From NCBI RefSeq assembly GCF_964204645.1, contig NC_134025.1:21236001-21300000 (forward strand): DNA of 64,000 nucleotides, in the 5' to 3' direction. The notes under the pieces were generated by a model. It had not been told where the DNA came from, searched no databases, and saw only the letters and a list, made by a program, of their open reading frames with translations. Of this stretch, positions 46,511 through 62,000 are shown piece after piece; positions within the stretch are counted from its first letter, which is position 1; every line of letters starts with the position of its first letter. Made by a program: the position numbers and the translations under genes. This DNA comes from Tubulanus polymorphus. Its lineage: Eukaryota > Nemertea > Palaeonemertea > Tubulaniformes > Tubulanidae.

Positions 46511-46744
46511 GAAGCAGAGTTCTAGTAGCTTTTTGTAGGGGCCTAGGTTTATAGCCTAATCGATGAATTGAAAATCCACCCAAGTTTTTAAAGAGCATTC
46601 ATTTTATGCCTATCCGGCACAGGCCTGTGAACATTGATATGCCTTGTAGAAAAAGATTTTCCTGTAAGCCTTACACAAGCCGGAACATCCTCTCTTAGCA
46701 CGGAATCGAACCTGGTGACATGAAGAGCCTGAATTGTAAAAGTT

Positions 46745-46860
46745 GTTCTAGCGCAGTGGGCGAAGAGCTGCGCACTTGGGCTAACCGGGCACGGGTTTCT
46801 TGCCGTGGCAAAGTTTCGCGATGCCATTATGTTTGAATCCTAGCATAGGCAGAATGCGTG
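46745..46860 (+). repeat. tRNA-derived SINE-like fragment
   Basis: Box A-like CTAGCGCAGTGGG at 46748-46760 and box B-like GTTTGAATCC at 46831-46840, with longer than normal tRNA spacing. No cloverleaf with paired acceptor stem is visible, so it is not called a tRNA gene. Confidence 0.5.
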
Positions 46861-47024
46861 GGAAATATGCAAATTCTAGGTCATTAGAATAAAAACTTTT
46901 GCAACCTCATCACTGTTAGCATAATTTCTTTGACCTTTTTATCGATTTATTTCGTATTGTTTTTTCTATTTCCTAAATCGCAAATGAAGTATGATATTAA
47001 TTTCTACTGATATAGGATCTAACG

Positions 47025-50000
47025 ATGATGTCAAGGTCGAGGAGTTCGCATGGAGGCCTTCCATTTTCAGCCAATCGAACGTCTGCATCGTCGACACACA
47101 CAGCTGCTGCGACAGCAGTTAACGGACAGAAATATCCCGAAATCAAACAGCGAGGATTTTATTCCGATATTCTCGGCGAAGAAGCTGAGAAAAATCTCGG
47201 AGTAAGTAGCTAAACTAATCTTTATTTAGATCATGATTTATGGACAATTCTTAGAAGCATCCCTCGTGCTTTTTAACTGAGCGTTAAACTGATTTTTTTC
47301 TAAGTTGAATCTCTGAGTAATTTGAGAACATCGTTGGGATTGTTCCTTCTTCATTGCTCAAATAGTTAACTTTTGTCATAGCTTTTGAAATTGCTTCATA
47401 TTTCTTGAATGGTTTGTTACATTGGAGATTCAATTGTTAAATAGGCCCTGCCCTATATGTAGAATTAGAAATGCAGTGTCAATTCATGACTGAAGTTCTC
47501 TTTTTTATCATCTTTTCCTTCAAAATGTTTTGATTAGTAATTCTCTCTGAATTAATTTATATTATTTTTTTTTTCAGAATGTTTTAACCGGCCCACCGAC
47601 TTCGCAGGATACATTATGGAATGTAGCCAAAGACAAGCACACACCAAAAGGTAGCTGATCTAGTCATTCTTTAGAATCGTATTGCTTTTTCCAATCCACA
47701 ATAGACTTGGTAAAACCTAATCTAGCTTAACCTTAGTCTTAACCTTTGTGTTGCTAGACTTTGCTCTGTTTTGGAGTCATGATACCAGCTTCCATGATAT
47801 CTACATAGTTCAGAGTTGATTGAACTAAGTTAGGCTACTCATAAATTGCTTAATCTACCAATTTTTACCAATCTTAATCTACCAATGTTTTAACATTTTT
47901 ACATGGTACCAATGTTTCAATCATGGACATATCTTAACACTGTAAGATTTCTACTAAGCTGGTTAAGTTGATATCTGAATCTGATCTTTCATTGAAAACC
48001 GAACATGGTTTTTAAATGCCGAAATTTTAACCAATCATGGGCTTGAAAAATGTCTCATTTGTTTATATTTTTAGTGACGACTTTTATTGCTCCTACTGCT
48101 GAGGAACTTCAAGATCAGCTGAAAACTAATGAACACGGTCCGAGTACAGAAATAACTGCTATTTCGGTAAGTCAAGCGTAAGTCTTTGTAGACATAAGTC
48201 AGGAATTAACCTCGATGTGAGTAAATCAGGCATCATTATTGGCCTAGTAGACTTCTGTTCCTTAAATTACGGTTCAGCCATCGTTTACTATTATGAGTTA
48301 TCCCATACCTGATCCTTCTAGGTTATTTATACATGTATAACATGTATAACCAGACCAAGTCAGGGGATATTATATTTTTGGTTTACCTTTGTCAGCGATA
48401 TGAAGTTGGCATTGAGCCAATTCATGTAAAATCGCGGTACGTTTTTTATGCGAGTATTTGTTTCATTGGTTCTCGGCTTAAACGACGTATAATCGATGCG
48501 ATTGAAGACATGGCGAAGCTCCGTCGATGACATGGTCAACTGAGTTACAATTCTACGAAAAACTGTTTTTGGCGGCAAAATTCTTAGCTCTCGCGTATAA
48601 AATTGCAATGACCTCGATTAAGAGGCGTTTTCTCTACGAGCGAATGTGATTGGCTGTTTTTGGGATTTACGGGGAATTCAGGCGCTACTAAAATAATTAT
48701 GGGAAGGCCATAGAATGGCGAACGTTTCATTGGACTAGGTGCCATATATGTGCATATATTTCAAATGCTCATTGCTGGTGATAATGTAATTATTATCCGC
48801 CATAGGTATTGTTTCATTTTAATACTGTACCCGGTGATTGATTTGATTGACATTGAAGTGTAAGCGAACATTCACTTACACTAGGCCTCCACGTGCGCGC
48901 GGAAATCATTAGATTAGACTGTTGCACACACAAACACGCGCGTACAGTATACACTACTCTAGTGATACTGTAACGCTGCTTGCTGGCGCATTTGACATTT
49001 AATCAGCTGAAGATGAGCGCTGTGTTTTCTGTTTGATAGAATTTGTAATAAATTGTAATTTCTTGTGACCTGAAAATACTAAGCAGCAAACTATAGGTAT
49101 AGGTCGAGGTCTGAATATTGATTGGATTTAAAACGATCTAATACGCCGATTTCTTACTGCACCGGTATTTTAGTTTCCGCAGCCATACATTCAGCCACCC
49201 TCTGATATGTGACATCATATGAATTGTGTTTGAATATTTTTCATATTATGAAAAATATTTCTTTGGAAATATAAAATAGTTTCCATGCCTCGCCTACCTG
49301 TACCATACGAAATTTTTGATGTGGACCGTATACAAATGTATATCTTTGGTCTTTTGACTACAAAATAATCCTTTAAGAAAGATAAAATAGAATATTTAAA
49401 CTTGTAGAACTTTGAAGTCACGAATTAAAAAGATTTTTCAAGCAACGCCCTTACCCCAAACAACCTCTAGCTTTCAAGGTAAACCACACTTTGCCCATGG
49501 GCAATTTATTTTGTTGTGCTGCTTCCTCCATGTGAAGTTTATCACAAAAACTTGACAACCTCCAGACTTAACCTATGTGAAAACTTACCGGCTGATAAAA
49601 CATTTTTTTTCCAGGATTTTCCGGTAAAGGCTTATGAACCAAAGGTGCAGCTTCCTTTCTTCACACCACCGGGTCATTGTCCTCGAAAGATTGAAATTGA
49701 AAGGTATGCAGGAAACAAGATATTTGTATTGTGATTTATTGCTGGACAGTCACATTACAAAGAAGTATGCCCACATACCATATGTGCAGTCGGTACATGG
49801 ACCCACTGCATGGACCAATGGACAACTTGTAGTTGAAACTGTAGTCTGAATTTTAGAATTAGATCACACTTAATAATGCACACTTAATTAATTTTTAGGA
49901 ATTGAGAGTATTTGATATCCGTCACGGAAGTTATGTTTAACATATCTTGTATTTAAGAGATCAAAAATAATGCCTGCTTTGCAGTGAAATGCAGATTAAA

Positions 50001-53000
50001 TGATCCAAATTAGTCAGGGCACAATTTCACGAAAAAATTAGACTGAAATTTAAGGTCTTAGGTGCTATTGTTTACTTCATGTTTGCCACGAGGACTTCAA
50101 AATTAACCGTTTTGAGCTTAAACTTTTTCATGAAACCCGGTTGTTATTATAATCTCAATCTTCTATGTTAAGTCAATAGCTTGTTAACAAATCTTAATGG
50201 AATGATTTTTTCCAGGCGTAAGAGAAATTATGCCAAGTTGGAGTTATTGACGTTGTTAGACGAGCAGGGCATTGATACGGATATGTTGATGCCGAAAGCT
50301 CAAGTAAATGGCAATGCCAACGTGAAATTGAATATCGATCCAGACGATCCGGCCCCTTTTCCACCGTATCTGCCGCTAGAAATATTCGATAGTTTCGAAT
50401 TCGATTGTCGTACGCCGGACGACTGGCTGTTACTCGGACAAGAGAATGGTAAAAGGAAACCCGTACCGGGAAAGGCCCTTCTGCCTACCGAAGATTCGCT
50501 TCGACATCGTGAGTACATGCAATTTTCATTTTTCCATTGTTTGTTATACGTGTATTTTCATTTTAAGGATGTTCGTGGAATGATAAGTGTAGTCCATGTG
50601 TATGGTAGGCCTATTTTAACTGCTAGGACACCTATTCCCCTTTAGCATCTGGACCCTGTTGATGGCTATGTACAACCAAACTTACTTCAGTCATCATCTC
50701 GAATAATTCATTACATTACCTGAGTCGTCTCTAATTTTGAGTCTTGATATTTATACATGTATTTCCATGTCAGTTTACTAAGTGTAAGTCAGTCGTTTGG
50801 ACAGGTTGTCAGCATATACAATAACTTAAGCGAGTTTGATTGTGCTGGCATATCTGGAAGAGACTATCCTCATTAGAAAGATAATTCGTTTAGGATGCGG
50901 GTTAGTCCCAGACTAACATTTGAAGAAAAAGACACTGAAGTTAGGAGGGGTCTTTAGAGGGTATAGCAGTAGACAAAAATGAGACAAGAATTTTATAGAT
51001 TTCATTTCATGGTATAGCTTACGTAAGCATATCGTATATTGGTAAAATGATAGTATTATTTATGTTTTTATTCTGCAGTTGATCCGACCGATCCATCAAT
51101 AATTTACTCATGGTACGACGTCGGTATGTTAGCGTACGACGCTGATACTCAGCTATATTTAGTACAAAAAGTCAACGCAGAAGGACGAATCGTGGACTCT
51201 CGAGGCAAAGCCATCGTCAACGGTGGACTGAAAAAAGATGGTGTGTATCGTTTGAAATTATCAGAATTTATTTCATGTAAGGTACATCCAATTTACCCAA
51301 AGTGAACGTTCTTAGTTCTCATTGGTCAGTATGCTCAAATATCTGTTACATGGACCAATCGGAGTAATTTTTACATTTCTGAAAACATGAGGCCCCTTTC
51401 GATACAGTTGATTGATGAATCCTGCACTGAGTTGTATTGAACTTTGATGTTCTCACTATTTGGTGACACATCCTAACCACCAACCTAAGTGCTATACTAG
51501 AGGCTATTATTGTTTGAAATGAGTCTTGAATCATATTGATATTTTTTTCAGGATCTAGAATTAGTACCGATTCACAATATTGGATTCCGCGAGTGAGGCT
51601 AATGTTCGCAGCTGAAGATCCGGAAGTATTCGCTCGTCGCGTCACTTACGCGTTCCATTTGCGAAAAAATACCGAGTCTTTGTTACGTTATCACCTGTAT
51701 ATTGATTGTATGCCGATGGATGGTGTTGGACAACTCGACCAGGCTGCTATGAAGCGTATGATCGACTGGGCTAAAGGATCTCCGTCTCTTGCTAAGCAAA
51801 AGGGGTAGGCATACATAGATATTGTGTTATCTATGGGATGAAGACTTCTAAGAATGGAAAAAAGAAGATCTCTCATCAGTACAGGCATTTGCACTGGCTG
51901 AGATGATTCGCCACTAAGAACTAACCTACTAAGCTAGCACCAAGGGACACGGTGTACAATCAAATTTATAAATCATAATAAGATAATTTCACTGTTAGTA
52001 CGATAATCTTGCTTAATCAAATCATGCATTGTTTGATGATTTTCTTGCACAGATTGGATGATTACGTACAAGTTCTGGAAAAAGAGATCAATATCGACTT
52101 CTGTCGATCGATGAACAAGATCATATTCGACGAGACCGTTACCGATGATCCGAAAACGTTCGCATTCGTAACAGTACCAGAATCGACCCCTGACGTCATT
52201 CCTAACAAAGGTTCGTAATATTTGAAATTCATTCATTACGTCATAACAGTTGATTTCATGATCGAATAGACAGAAAATTGGCCGCCTACATCAAATTGCA
52301 GTTGACATCGCGAATTACCTTTGTAATGATGGAATAAAAATGTCAGAAATCACAATATTTAGAGTCTGTATTTGACCTGAAATTCCACACCAACTGATAG
52401 CACCTAAATGAACATCAGTTCCAATTACAGTAAAAACCCACTTAAGTCATTATCAGATATTTCGACACGCTACTTAAGTCGTGTCTATTTTCGAGTTAAA
52501 ATTTGTATTTCAATTCAAATCTAAGTGTAAATGGGTCATTTGGATAAATTGTCAAAATGAAAACATGAGTTTGATTTCATCTCATAAATTATCTTTTATC
52601 CTCTAAAAAAAGACCATTTTTATGTGTCAGTTATCTGCTTATGGCTCTTTGGATCCCCCCTTGAAGTGGCCAAACTTGATGTATGAAGGTCAAAGCCACC
52701 AAACAATCACCAATCATATACAATATTAAAGTGCATTTTTTTTTGTAACTCATTTGAAATTAGAACCTCGATAATTGCACATAGACCCCCAAGTCGCGCT
52801 TTTTATCATAACCAACTTTTTCAAAAAATATTTACAGGATGCATCGAAGATGTTCCCGATTATCCATTCGATGAACAGTATGATAACTTTGCGTTTAATG
52901 CACTGTTGACTCGCGAAGAGAGCATCACTGCGATCGGTAAAGTGCGCACGGAGTGCAATAAGGTCGCCGCTATGTCATTATTTCACGTTCCGACGACGAA

Positions 53001-56000
53001 ATCTATGAGAATCGAAGAGTTTGAACAAACTCAAAGTCAAGCGACGTCGCAGGTACGGCACAATATTTTCTTATGAAAAAAAATTCCAAATATTCCAAAT
53101 TCTATAGGCCTAACATGATGTGCTAAAATTCCAAATTGTTGTAATTATCTGTGAGATATTTCCAACAATTTGAAATCCACGCCAGTGAAATTATATTCAT
53201 TGGTCCTGGAATGTGAGAATAGCTTCATAAAGTTTAGATTTTCTTCTTGAGAGTTCTGACTGCTCTACTGTATGACCTGCTTATCTAGCTAGGTAACCCC
53301 GGCAATTATGTGACCAATCTAAATTGTCTCTTGTAAAAAATCTCTTAGGTGTCGTTGTTCTTGAAAGACAGTTGGATCACGACGTTGCGAGCCGCAATTC
53401 GTACAAGTCTGCGAGACGTCGGCAAAGGCTGGTTCAACATTCACGAAACGAACTGGGAAGTCTATCAAATATCAAAACTCAAAAAGTTCATGGAAATGGT
53501 CAAATTCAACATGCAAGACTCGCTTCGATTTCTCGTTCAGGATTCGCTCGTCAATTTTACGCAGATGATCCTAGACGCCTGTCACAACACGATGAAATGT
53601 GAAGAAGAGATGAAATGGGAGACAAATCTCCTTATAAGTAACTTCAAGTGCGTCCGCTATTCTTTAATCTCTGGCCAATCAATTTCTATATGCATCTGAC
53701 TTCCATTTGCCAAGTTGTCTTTGAATCTAAGCTCACAGTTCCTTTAGGTGTCCAATTAGCTGTGAGAGTAGCCATGAAGCCGTGGTCTTCCCCCAGCATT
53801 ACTCTGAGCATGCAGACAGTGATGGGTAGTGCTTCCATTTCCATTGAAGCAAGAGTGGCCCCATTCTATTTATCATTCATACAAAATTTAGTGCTATGTA
53901 GTTAGGTTGTCAGCCAAAAAAGCTGTTTGTTGGGATGAGTGAAATTTTTGCAATTTCTCTCATTTCAGGCCCAAAAAGAACCCATTGTTCCATGTTGACC
54001 TGATGTTGGACGCGCAGGGAGCCCATTACAGCACTAATCTCAACAGTTTCGAAACTGTGCTCGTATCTCTGTTTGATAAAGGGATTCAGTCGACACAAAG
54101 TGTTCCTCAACTTGAAAAGGTATGTTCAATTTTCTTAACGTACTATTCAAGACGCGTATGATTGTAGGGCATACTATTGTTTTCATGGTTTAAACTACCT
54201 GGACCCAGTTTCGAAATCCTTGGTTTAATTTCGCTATTCTCAAACCTGAATATGTTCGATCAAATCCTGCTGATGACAATACAATGTATTTACATGCGTA
54301 ATATACATAGCAATGTTATTGCTGTTGTAGTCGATAATGGAGGAGATTTTCTGGTCGGGAACTCCTTTATTGGAATCAGTAGGTGAACACGAACCGCATG
54401 TTGAAGAAATGAGAAACTACATCTGCTTGGCTATCAATAAAGCACTCATACCGATGAAAGCGTACGCTCAGGAATATGAACAGTTCCTCGAACTATTCAA
54501 TATGGATATCAATCAGTATATCAAGTAAGTTTTCTTTCGCATGGAAAATTTTCCAGAAGATATAGCCTATGTTAGAATGGGACAGGTTGTGGCTACGATC
54601 AACTACGAGGCTAGAAGCAACTTTAGTGCGATAAACCATAATACTGTGTTAGCTTTTAAGCGCAATGGGAAACTGGTTTGACCGCGAAGTTAGTTTATTT
54701 GGAATTTCCTTCGACATAAAACATTAGTCCAACTAGATCTTTGATCAAAATTGAAAAAAGAATTTAGGTTAAGTCCGATATTATTTGACTCATATCTATG
54801 GAACTGGGTACGGGTACACAATGATTGTTCCTGAGATCAAACATAATCAGCAACATGCTACGAAAGGAAACATTTACGGAAAGCAGATTCGAGGACGACT
54901 ACGTACTTTGATGAAGTAAAATGTATCAGTTTCTATCCCTGTTTATCAGCAAATGGACGGCGTATATTGTACGCCATGTATTTGGACGTGATGAAGATGA
55001 AGATGATGACGACGAGTAAGAGGAGCATGCCCAGACTATTCTTCGATTATGCATTTTGCATGATTAATCTAATGCACAATATGATTAAATCTACACAAAT
55101 TTATATCTATTGTCAATTGAAATGTGCATAGTTTAGGACTTTTTTTATTTGAAATAGTTTCATGAATTTATGACCATAATTTGTTTATTTCAAATAATTC
55201 ACAATTTTTGTTTTCATCCACAAAAATGCTAAGATAGGTTTTCATTCTGTAAAACACAAATAGTAGTTCTTTTTTTCACAATCATCGATTCAAAATCCAC
55301 TTGCATTTCTACATAAAACTACCATGAGAGTCACTGACAATGTTCGGCTGTTATTCTTATGTCACAATCCTTTTTCAATTGTGCTCTTCTGGAAAACAGA
55401 ATGATTATTTCGGTGGAAGATTTCAGTCAGTAGGGCGAGGGAAAAATTGGTAGAAACTGCCTCAACGTGGCAAGCAATATAGAATGTAGATAATTCCTCT
55501 TTTGGAAGAGCACAATCAAAAAGGACCATAGGATGAAAAAGACATTTTCTAGTAAGGGGCCATTCAGAAAGTATTTTGCGGAATTTCATACTTTCAATGT
55601 ACACATTTTTTAAAGCATTTTGCATAGAGGTAGAAGTGGCTAATTCTTTACTACCACTCCCACTATGGATGTGTACATACTTTATGATTGGCCCCTGTAT
55701 TTTGAATCAAAGCCGATGATCATGTTTTGATTGAAACAACGATTCTATAGAAAATTTATGTCTTAAGCAGCGTTTTAGACCCAATTTTCACAAAATGACA
55801 CATGTAAGGCTAAAAAAAATTGATACCTTGTTTCTTCGCTCTGGTGAGCTTAAATGTTGACCCGGCCGGCCGCCTATCTACCCTACATTACTTTTTTTTA
55901 AATCGTGATCAATTTTACCATAACAGACCCGGCCGGTATGGAAATGAACTGTTTATAAATTTTATCATATTTTACAAAAATGACCCGGCCGCTGCGGAGA

Positions 56001-59000
56001 AACAAGGTATCATTTTTGTTTAGCCTAATTGATACATGTATACAGCGAACCCTACTTTTATCCTGGTTATCCTTGACCAAAGAAATTAATCCAGTTTATA
56101 AGAAATCAGGATTAAGCAGGGTTAACTGTAGTTACTTACGGTACTGTGAAAATTTCTACTGTGGGTTTTCATTTTTACCCATAAGTATTCGGTAATATCA
56201 TGTACGACGCATATTGATTCTAATTGATTGGTTTTTTTAAATCAGAGTCTATGAATCGCAAAATCACCAGGCAGCCGAAATCAAACAAGAAGTAGAAGAT
56301 CATCTAGCCGAAAAAGAACGTTTGGAGCAAATCATACCGAGCAACATCGTGATCGGTCCGTTCTATGTCAGCACCGAGAATGTTCGTCAAGGTTTAGCGA
56401 AGAAACGTAAGGCTTTAGCCAATGCTGTATTGGAGTTACTTGCAAGACAACTGAGAAAGCAAGCAGATGATGTAAGTCTAGAAATTATGCGCATCTAATT
56501 TGATAAGTAGTGCTTTTATGTTAACGTACTTTGAGGCAACCTGCCCTAGAACACATAGTGCAATGGGGATCTACCACAATTGAAACCAAAGTTTCATAAA
56601 AATATTCAATTAATCCCTTAAATCAATTCGATCGAAACTGAAAAATTGCCACTTTTTGTGGCACTGAACCCAGAAGACATGCTTTCAGTCATGATCATAG
56701 TTAGTTCTCAATTTACGAATCTTAAGATTTTCTGATATTGCATAATGTAAATATTTATCGAGTGAACTATGGGAGAATATTAGTATTATTAACATGGACA
56801 TACTTGGAGAAGTCACGCACGAAAAAGCTTCTTTTTTTTTTCGCTTGCTATTTAGCATGATGCAAAAGTTTGATTTGCAATTTTGCAAACAATTTTGCCA
56901 ATTACTTCGATATTCATTTGCAAATTTTAAGGCTTGCGAAGAATTTAAAGCGATCAGTCGTAAACTGTATGAAAAGCCAAACTGCGTGGAAGAATTATCG
57001 GAAATGAGAGAATGGATGAAAACGATACCTGACAAGTTACAGGAACATCAAGAGGTCATAGATAAAGCCATGTCAGATTATGAACTGATTGAGGAATTCT
57101 ACTATAATCTCTCGACTGATGATTTCAATGCCAAGTAAGTTTCATGTACCTTACAATCAATTGTAGTATTGCAGTATTGTAGTGTGTATTTATGATGAAT
57201 CCAGGGCCATACCTAGCATTTGAATGTGGGATGGGGATGGCAGTTACCTATAATAAAAAAGCGATATAATGATTCTTCTAATTTGCCCTTCTGATATGCT
57301 CTTTTGGGTTTATGACAAAATACTTGTCAGTCCCAAAAGTGAAGGGTATTGCAACTGCCTCCCTACCTCCTGCTATGTACAGCCCTGGAATGATGCTTGG
57401 ACTTCAGCAAGTTTATGGTCGCCCATCATTTTTCGAAAATTCATTTTGAATGAGTAAAGGGTACCAAAGCTATGCTGGCAACCAGTTCCATGGGTTAAGT
57501 CTTTAAGTTTTAAGTCTTTTTAACGTTTTTAACTTTTCCACAAAATTGTACTCTAGAGCACCAGTGAACATTACTATTTTCGTACAATTATTATAGATGG
57601 ACAACTATCGGTTGGGCTCACAAGATTGAGTTGCAAATGGAGCAAACTTACACTCAGCTCGAAGAAGATGAAGAACGCTTCCACAAACTGCAAATGTCCG
57701 ATCAAGCTAACTTCAATGATAGACTGGATACACTGCAGGTAATGTCCGAAAATTATATTCAATATACTCAATAAAATTTGAGTATCACTGATTACACATG
57801 TTGAGGATATTGGTACTTGATACTGGAATCAGAGACAATCAGTAAATGGTTTTTCCATGAGCTTAAATAAGTAAAAGTAGTTGTTTTTCTGATTTCAGAT
57901 GGTTGTGGCAGGTATGGCCGCATACACTGATATCAACAAGGCTCACGAGGTCGCCAACGAAATCCGCCGCGTACATCGTCAACTCAAAGAAGCTCAACAA
58001 CTGGCCGCCACCTATAACAATCGTGAAAGATTATTCGGAATGCCTGTCACAAACGTACGTACCTACAACAAAGCGTTCATCGGTTCAACTTTGTTTCCGA
58101 TGAAAAACACGTTGAATGTTACTTTGCCACATTAAATCAGGGTTCTTACGGGTTTTGGAAAGTCTTGCTAAGTTTTGGAAAATGGGGATTTGTTTCCAGG
58201 CCCTCGAAAAGCTTCGAAATTCTTTTCTCTATGGCTATGGAAAAGGTATAGAAAATCAGAAAATGGTCTCCAAATAAAATTTGCCTTCTATTTTGAATTA
58301 AAGGCTATGTGCCTAAATGTTGTTCTCCACATTTGAAAACAAAATTTATGGAAATACTCTATCAATGGTATTGATAATTGGCACTTATTTACTTTGAATA
58401 AGCCTACATTGCCGTTCTAAGTTGGCAATGTGTAACTTTGGTTGTACCGGTATGGGAAATTTATAATCTGGGTAGGGCCTATGGAAAAACTGTGGAAAAG
58501 TTATGGAAAATGAAATTGGGAAACCTGTTAGAACCCTGTTAAATGTATACAACTCGTGCTAGGATATTTTCTATTATGCATGAATTCCGGTTTCATGAAT
58601 TCCTATATAGATAGAGAGAGCGCTTTTAGCCGTTGTCATGAACATGTAGTAGTCAGGATTATTCTTCATTAGCTAAAGCAATCTACTCTACGTGTAGTTC
58701 ACATTATATGATCTTTGAATTAGAAATTCGCCACCAATTAGTTAGCTAAAATGAATAGGATGTCAACAGTAAGTTAGTGGTTAGTTGCACACGTTACTGT
58801 GTGTTAAGAATTTAGATTTTCAATCACTTCATACACATTTGAGTTGATTGATTAAAATGGTCACTTTGATATAGGGTTGATAGTGTCTGTTCTCTGTTGC
58901 TCTCTGTCTGTCAGACTGGCGGTTTTCAGTTGATAGTAAGTTAGTTATCTTCCAGAATGAAAAGCATGTCGTTCACTCTAGCCACTACCCGGACTTCAGC

Positions 59001-62000
59001 CATTTCTAGTTCGATCATAAAAGATTTCCACGCCGGGCCAGATTCTGCAGTAGTGCTGGGGCACATGCTGACCTTTTCCTCGATAAAAACCCAATTTCAA
59101 CTCTTGAGGAAGATATTTCCCGAATGATTTTGTTGAGAAAAACTAAGAAATTTGCATCCCAGAAATATTTCCCAAAGACTTTTTTTTTTTCAAAATTTTG
59201 AAACCTTCCTAATATGCTGTAAATTGCTTAAGTGCTGTAGGCACCACAAGTGCCCTGTCTACTATGTCCATATAGATCAGCCCATGGCCCAAACCTCAAG
59301 AATATCATTGCGAAATCTCAACCATATATTTACGTTGTTGAATTATCACTAAAGGAAAGAACCCGCCAGACTCCTCTATCCTGTTAATTTGCTAATGATT
59401 TTTAATTTTCTCATTTTTCATTCTCTACTTAACCGTCGTGAATCAATCAACCATTATCTGAGTGGGAATCTTGGAGTCCTGTGTCAAGCCTTGACGATTT
59501 GTCTGCTATGATAGTCACTATACTAGCTTTTCTTCGTAAAATCGTTCCATTGGGTCTCGGCATCGATTCTCGGAATATTTAGCGAAAGTTATGTTGAACC
59601 TAGTGGGCGATTTTAGCGGAAAAGATGGTTATACCAATTCACCAACGGTTGAACCTTGCACTCCATGTCATCATCAACAAGCACATTTTAGAACATTTAG
59701 TAAGAACCGCCACAATCAATTAGTTTCTCTAGGATGATGAACACAGTTTTTCCCTGCATACCTTAACAACTTGTACATGATATCACAAAAACCTTGGTCT
59801 TGATCGTTTGGCTTCAACGAGTTTCGGTCCCAGCATCGAAAGCATTGAAATGAATAAACATGTTCTATACACCTAAATGCAAGTTTTAACCTACCAGTAA
59901 GAGTCTACCGAACTATGGTACATGGATGAGAAATAGTATTTCATCTAAATCATGTCTAAGGTCTGCCGGGATTTAAACTTGATGGCATCGGGAGACTCGA
60001 CTATGTCATTGACCCCTGTCTTATTAGCTCCACCAACCGTGCACAACCGTTTGCATACTTGTGCACCTCTGCCACATGAAAATGGTTTGGAATACCTGCC
60101 GAGGGAAGGTGGTCTATTGTTGGTTGGGCAAGATTTTCATCTAGCTCAAATATTAACATCTATTATCAGAAAATTATCATTGGGATATTCCTGACTTCTT
60201 CCCGGAACTTGAAATTGGTCAAGAGTAAGATATTTTGTGATAACATTTGCAAGTTTCCACTACATTTTATATATATTGCACTTACGTAGTTAAACTTTCA
60301 TATATTGTATACATTTTATATGTGTGCTGCGTGTATTTTAATGGTTCTAATTGTGAATATTTTATCATGAGATCGCGTGTCAAGCGCGTTCACTGGATTC
60401 TCAGTGAAACGTAAATACATTATCGTAATCGGTCCAAGTGTAGCAAACCTACAGCAATGAATTATCTATCCATGTAGTACTTCTAGAGCTGGCGTCACGA
60501 ATGAGAATTAAGTTTTTAATTCCAATTAAACAGCTTATTCGAATTAGATATTCGAATTGAATTGATACTCTTTAATTAACGATCTTTCCTTAATGACCTC
60601 GAGTTTAGAAATAAGAAAAACCCAAATTCACTTGTTTTTCATATCCTTCCCTCATTTGTGTATAATAGAAATGAAGAAACCAAGGTACGTTATGCTGTAT
60701 TGAAACCTGGTGGATTGCAGTTAACTGAAAAAGAATGTTTCAAAGCTATGAATAGCAATGAAGAAGACTTAAACCATCAAGTTTTCAGCCTTCCTTTAGC
60801 GTAGTAGAAAATAGGGAAGAGCTGAATTTTTGGTTACATCGAAGTACTCATGTAGTAGTTTACCATTCCTCCTTAGTTAGTACCGTTGTAAGAGAAGCAT
60901 CCCTACACCATGCTTTTGTATATACAGTAAAACCTGTTGATCTGAATCAGTTTTATCAGGATTTGTATCTAATCCTGACGTTATTTACAGTCCATTTGTA
61001 TAGAATGATAAGATCTTTTTTGTATAGAATAATAAGATTTTTTTTATATCCAGGTTTTACTGTATGTACATGTATATATTAATCAGTAGTATATATCCCT
61101 CATCACGTTGCCGCTTTTGCTTATATTTGTGTGTTACGCAATCGTTATTATTGTAGTACGACAAGCTGACACGGCTTGTCAAGGACTTCGAACCGTTCCG
61201 CAACTTATGGTTAACCGTGTCCGATTGGCTGAAGTGGCACGAGAGCTGGATGAACGACCCGTTGACTTCCATCGACGCCGAAAACCTCGAGAAAAATGTC
61301 AGCGAAGCGTACAAAACCATGCACAAATCTGTGAAGATATTCGCCGATATACCTGGTAAATATTAGCGTGTAGGCCTATGTATTGAAGATTGCTGGATTC
61401 CATGAATCAGAAATATGAAGCAGATACCTTCAATTCAAAAGAAATGAAATTCATCCTCAAACTTAAGCAGCCCCGTGTTCACACTAGTGCCAGTGTTAGA
61501 ACTGCCTTTCTATTTTGCCTGTAACTGGATCGGACCAATGTCGAATGTACCAAACTGGAGCTGTGCGCTCATTCGTGTTTTTAAATCACCCGTTATCAAT
61601 GGCGCAATTAGATACGACACTGTGATCGACAGGCAATTACAAGCGAGGGTTACTATAAATTGCATTGAAATTGTCCATTCAGATACGGTACAGCCTAGAA
61701 AATGACCTAAGTCGTCTTTTGGTTTGAAATAGGGACACCTGGACTACTAGTGATGGTTCATACATGATATGCATCTTACCAGGGTTGTGTGTGTCTACGA
61801 ATAATGAATCGTAAAGCATTTTGAACTACATTAGACCCTGCATAAGCCAACACATTTGCAACCAACGAAATTAATATGGTTTATGTGAAATCCAGCCTAA
61901 ACATCATATTTTACATACATTTATGTTTAGGTGGACTGTAATGATATTACCTGGATTAAATCAAAATCATTAGATTAAGATCATTGGATCACTGGATCAA

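Noticed and set aside
46745-46860. tRNA gene
   Set aside because: Box A- and box B-like motifs exist but spacing is too long and no cloverleaf is seen; kept as a SINE-like fragment.
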